DNA of 30,294 nucleotides, from the NCBI GenBank assembly GCA_023807065.1, contig JAJJLU010003803.1:1-30294 (forward strand), read 5' to 3'. Within the stretch, counting starts at the first letter, position 1. Every line of letters starts with the position of its first letter. The notes beneath the pieces were generated by a model that saw nothing but the letters and a program-made list of their open reading frames with translations, ran no database searches and had not been told where the DNA came from. Both the position numbers and the translations under genes were made by a program. The DNA comes from Isotricha intestinalis (Eukaryota; Ciliophora; Litostomatea; Vestibuliferida; Isotrichidae). Shown piece after piece: positions 26,551-30,294 of this stretch.

Positions 26551-28564
26551 TCATATACTGTTAAAATTTTCATATGGATTTTTATTTATATTAACATTAT
26601 TATTATTATTAGTATTATTAATTTTTATAGGTTTAAAATTTCTTTTTTTCCCAAAAGTTTTTATTTTCACTTTTTTATCTTTATTCTTATTTTTTAAAGG
26701 TTCATTTGAAGGAGATTGAGAAAGAGAATTAGTACTTAAAAGATGTTTTTTAGAATTTATTTTTAATAATCCAGATCCTTCTACATTTATTTTTGAATTT
26801 GAAGGAGTTAAAATATTTTTTTTTTGTTCTTTCTTTTTTGAATAAAATTTTATCTTTGGAAAATTTAATATATTATCATTACTATCAATTGATAATAATG
26901 GTTTTATTAAATTTTTTTTTTCAACTGACTTCTTTTTCATATGATTAAATAAACTATTATTACTTTTAAAATTCTTATTGATATTATTTGAACTATGAAT
27001 TATATTTATTATTTTATTTTTTAAATTAGAATCTTTTTCATCTAAATTTCTTTGACTAGAACATTTAACACTTTTTTTAATTGGAAGAGGTTTATTTTGA
27101 ATAATTTTAAATATATTTGGAGATGAATTTTTCATAAATATATTATTAAATTCTCCAATTAAAGGAATTTTCTTCCCATTATTATTATTATATCTATATG
27201 ATATATTACCGTTTTTATCATTTTTATTTAATAATACTTTATAACTACTTTTATTCTTTATCATACTTTCATTTTTTTTAACTTCTGAACTTGTAGTTTC
27301 ATCATTATTAAAGTAAAAACTTTGACCAGTATTAAATAAATTAGATTCATTCTTTGATAATTTCATATTAATCATAGAATTAGCATTTCCAAGAGATTTA
27401 ATTTTTCCTTTATCATCATTATGATTATTCATATCTTTATCTTGAAGAGCATTATTATTATAAGATTCTAAAAAAAAATTTTTACTAGGAACATAATTAC
27501 ACCAAGTATAATCTTTGAATAAATCAGGAAAATGAATATGATTCATATATTCATTATATCTAAATAAAGTTTCACTATCAACTTGTTCTTTACTTTCGCA
27601 ATATTTCTTATCAAAATTATCTTTATTTCTATCAGGTAAAAAAGGGCTAATAATTTTTTTTTCCTTCATTGCATTCCAATCAATATCTTTCATCCATTTA
27701 TGTTCCATTAATTCTTTAATTCCTTCTTTAAATCCAAGTCTTTTACTTTCTTTTCTTTCAATTAATTTATTAATAAAATCAGCACTTTCTAAACTCCAAT
27801 CATCAGGAATATCCTCATCATTAATTTTAACTTGTCTACTTACAATTAAATCTCTTATTTCTTTTCTACTTCTTCCTAAATAAGGTCTGAATCCAAAACA
27901 AAATTCAAAACCAATTATTCCAATAGCATAAAAATCAACTGGAAAAGAATGATTAGATAATAACATTACTTCAGGTGCCATATAACCTGGAGTTCCACTT
28001 GTTTCACTTGAATTATCTTTTTCATTTATTTTTGCTACTCCAAAATCTGTTATTCTAATATATCCTTTTGAATCACATACTAAGTTTTCAGGCTTTATAT
28101 CTCTATGTATTATATTTTTATTATGAATGTATTCTAAACCTATTATTATGTTACTTAAAAAAAATTTTGTTTGTGATTCTGAAAAAAATTTATTTTTTGC
28201 TATATGATAACGTAAGTCTCCACCGTTTAAGTAATCTAAAACTAAATATAAATTTGAAAAGTCTTGAAAAGAAAAATACATATTTACTATAAATGGATTA
28301 TTTAATTTGGCTAATAATTTTCTTTCATTTATTATACTTTCTTCACTTCTTCTGTCTATTATTTTTACTTTTGACATTTCCTTTAATGCATATATTTCTT
28401 TTGTTCTTTTTAATTTCACTTTCCATACTTTACCAAAACCACCTTTACCTATTACATATAGGAAATCAAAGTAATTTCTATTCACTTTTTTTAGGTTATA
28501 TATTAAGGTTTTTACTTTTTATTTTATTTGATTTTAAATCTGATATTGTTATGTTTTGTCCCAT
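26551..28564 (-). CDS. STK32/YANK-like AGC kinase, N-myristoylation start, one 31-nt intron
   Basis: Exon 1 is 28516-28564 (ATG at 28564) and exon 2 is 26551-28484; spliced length is 660 residues. Exon 1 gives MGQNITISDLKSNKIK: Gly2 and Thr6 fit the N-myristoylation consensus, and animal STK32 kinases also begin with MG. Exon 2 has no ATG before the glycine loop; its open frame begins at GTG, so the upstream exon is needed. The kinase domain (spliced numbering about 22-286) has GKGGFGKVWKV, Lys51, Glu70, HRDIKPEN with Asp145, DFG with Asp163 and SGTPGYMAPE. GGDLRYHI, then WMKDIDWNAM and ISPFLPDR after the domain, are typical of YANK kinases. A polar, Asn/Lys/Ser-rich tail of about 330 residues follows. 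Likely membrane-anchored signalling kinase; substrates unknown. It ends in TGA, and a TAA follows one codon later. Confidence 0.87.
28485..28515 (-). other. 31-nt intron in the YANK-like kinase gene
   Basis: On the minus strand it begins GTAAAA and ends AAAAAG. It lies after the first base of a codon: A from exon 1 joins TG from exon 2 to make an internal Met. It contains a TAA in the exon 1 frame. Its removal joins the MGQN start to a kinase frame that otherwise lacks an ATG. The 3' end AAG differs from the TAG of the other two introns. Confidence 0.85.
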
Positions 28565-30180
28565 ATAAATTTTAAAATATATTTTTTATTTATTGTTATA
28601 TTTTTTATTTTAAATTCATTTTTATTTAATAAAAAAAATTTTAACATAATTAATATATAATTTTTTAATATAATTAACTTAAGAATATATTAATTAATAA
28701 TTTTATAATATTCAGCTATATTATAATTCTTAAAAAAGAAGAATCAAGATTAGGTAAAAATCTTCTTGATTAAAAGTAAAACTAATATTGTAATCCAAAT
28801 ACTTTGAGTTTTTCTTTTTCTAATATTATTAATTTTATCTAAATAATTTCTAAATTATCTTCATAATCTTAAGGAAGAAATTGAATAATTAAAATTTATC
28901 ATTTAAATATTGAACATTATCAGATATATCTCTTTTTTTATTTCTAATTGAATTTTGGGGCTTTTTGTCTAAAAAAATATTAAAAAAAAGAAATTATTTT
29001 TTTTCTTAAATAATCTATTTCACTTAATAAATTCCAACATTGAAATAAAAATTGCTATAAAGATGAATGACATATTTTTTGGTTTTTGAATTAATTTATT
29101 ATATAAAACCATTAATTTATTTAAAAAAGTTTCAGATAAAAGTTTTTTTCATTAAAAATGTCTGTCTTAAAAAGCCAAAAATATATTTTATGAATAAAAT
29201 TGAAAAATCTTCTATTGTATTTTGAAATAAAACAAAGTAAAAAAGTTCTATAATTAAAACAATATTTTTAAACTGTTATTTCTAAGAGACCAAAAATGCC
29301 AAATTTTGAAAATTATATATAATATATTTTCAATAGAATTATAAATAATAGTATAATATTATATATTTTTAAGTAAATTATATTCATCAATAACCTGTTC
29401 TTTTTTCGATATTTTCTTCTTAGAATTTTTCTTACCTTCAATTTTTTATTCTCTTATATAACTTTTTTGAGAATTATTTCTCTATCATTAAATAAAAAAT
29501 TTACTTTTTTTTTTTAAATTCATAATAAAGATTATGAATTTTAAATAAAAAATTATTTTGTTTGCCGAAATAGATTGTATTTTGTCAATAGAAATAATTT
29601 CGCTCAATCAAAACATAAATATTGATTTAAGTTTCGGAGAATAAGAAATTAACATTACAATATTTTTTATTTCTTTCAGGAAATTCATTAATACTTTTTC
29701 AAGATATACAGATAATTCTCATACCATAATCAATAACAATAATTGTAATATTTTTTAACTGTAAATATTGTTCTGTACTATTAAATTAAATTATTTTGTT
29801 CGAAAATGTAATATTTCAGTTAACATAAAATTGATTTTAAGTTAATAATACATATTTGCTTTTTTTTATAGAAATAAATTATTAATTTATATACTAGTGG
29901 ATAATTTTATTGAATGGTTAAATACTCTATTTTTAACATTTAAAATACCTTTGCTTAAAAGAATTCATTGAATTTGTAAATCAATAATTACATCACTTCT
30001 TTGATAAAATTTATAAATTTATAAATAAAACAAAATTAAAATTTTTTTTTATATAAATTTTAAAATATTTTCTTTTTTTTAATTCAAAAAAAAAATACAA
30101 AAACCTTTTATATAATCAAAAACAATAATTATATAAAAAGAACATAAAATAAAAAAATAATTAAAAACAATAAAAAAAAA
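28565..30180. other. 1.6-kb gap with only coding-like debris
   Basis: This is the longest gap in the window, between the divergent YANK-like kinase and uridine kinase genes. No intact frame is present. On the minus strand several short stretches read like local proteins but carry stops, for example DKKPQNSIRNKKRDISDNV (about 28915-28970), KKNSKKKISKKEQVIDEYN (about 29380-29440) and NITIIVIDYGMRI (about 29710-29750), the last followed by three more fragments in the same frame each ended by one stop. This may be an eroded gene or chance in A/T-rich DNA. Just before 30181 the sequence is long A runs, the leader of the uridine kinase gene. Confidence 0.4.
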
Positions 30181-30294
30181 ATGAACTCTGAGAATAAAAA
30201 GCCATATTTAATAGGAATATGTGGTGGAAGTGCAAGTGGGAAAACATCATTTTCAAATGTATTATATAAATTTTTAGGACCCCAGAAATGTTTA
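30181..30294 (+). CDS. Uridine kinase (5' end only; cut by window edge)
   Basis: Thirty-eight codons are visible from the ATG at 30181 to the window end, with the frame still open. Residues 10-22 read LIGICGGSASGKT, in which GGSASGKT (15-22) is the P-loop of uridine/cytidine kinases; human UCK2 has LIGVSGGTASGKS at the same place, close to its N-terminus. The helix after the loop (SFSNVLYKFLG) also matches. The enzyme phosphorylates uridine and cytidine to UMP and CMP in pyrimidine salvage. A phosphoribulokinase-type relative cannot be fully excluded from so short a piece. The leader just before the ATG is a run of A. Confidence 0.85.
   Translation, partial: MNSENKKPYLIGICGGSASGKTSFSNVLYKFLGPQKCL

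Noticed and set aside
28483..28485. GTG as start codon of the YANK-like kinase
   Set aside because: Eukaryotic nuclear genes rarely start at GTG, and a 31-nt intron with an upstream ATG gives an in-frame MG start that fits the family.
28068..28568. Two plus-strand open frames of 74 and 91 codons
   Set aside because: Both are antisense to the N-terminal part of the YANK-like kinase and show only hydrophobic low-complexity sequence.
28737..28775. Imperfect hairpin (AATCAAGATT paired with AATCTT...GATT)
   Set aside because: The stem is short and interrupted, with no partner elements; such pairings are expected often in 80% A/T DNA.
29560..29645. Slightly G+C-richer patch in the long gap, considered as a small RNA gene
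   Set aside because: No tRNA arms, snoRNA boxes or snRNA motifs could be identified by eye.
1..30294. CRISPR arrays, insertion sequences, telomere repeats and transposase genes
   Set aside because: None was seen; repeats are limited to short Asn-coding tracts and one 15-bp duplication.

Overview
The window looks like nuclear DNA of a very AT-rich, gene-dense unicellular eukaryote, most likely a ciliate macronuclear genome using the standard code. Reasons seen in the sequence: proteins are eukaryotic (two protein kinases, a USP7-type deubiquitinase, a chorein/VPS13 protein, a PX protein, DENN, a Mediator subunit, POLE3). Spacers are short. Three GT-AG introns of only 27, 28 and 31 nt can be placed. 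Of 12 complete genes, 11 end in TAA and one in TGA. The YANK-type kinase with an MG myristoylation start, the Aurora-like kinase with a coiled-coil tail, and the Cys-rich multi-membrane surface protein recall families common in ciliates. A rumen-type (litostome) ciliate would fit the base composition and the standard code, but this is inference.

Layout. At 1-563 (minus, cut by the window edge) lies a secreted cysteine amidase whose base composition is richer in G+C than everything else here. At 851-5695 (minus) is a 1614-residue secretory-pathway protein with a furin-like Cys-rich region and several membrane segments. At 5891-6976 (plus) is a Lys-rich protein with repeated FxPxI motifs. Then come a MED27-like Mediator subunit (7017-8063, minus), an NRF-6-like membrane acyltransferase (8123-10489, minus), a 750-base gap with a possible gene relic, a chorein-domain lipid-transfer protein (11242-14436, minus), and a POLE3-like histone-fold gene that appears only when a 27-nt intron is removed (14543-14989, minus). 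A 639-base gap leads to a small unknown gene with a 28-nt intron (15629-16076, plus). Next are a DENN+DUF547 protein (16108-19548, minus), a USP7-like ubiquitin protease (19690-23346, minus), an Aurora-like kinase (23438-25216, plus), a PX/sorting-nexin protein (25364-26503, plus), and a STK32/YANK-like kinase whose true 5' exon lies across a 31-nt intron (26551-28564, minus). After a 1.6-kb gap with only coding-like debris, a uridine kinase gene begins at 30181 (plus) and runs off the window.

The genes do not form one pathway. They cover chromatin and replication (POLE3), transcription (MED27), ubiquitin turnover (USP7), membrane traffic and lipid transfer (DENN, PX, chorein), signalling (two kinases), surface or secreted functions (amidase, Cys-rich protein, acyltransferase) and nucleotide salvage (uridine kinase). 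I found no mobile element, CRISPR array, tRNA or rRNA. The most useful discoveries are the three tiny introns and the three gene models they repair.
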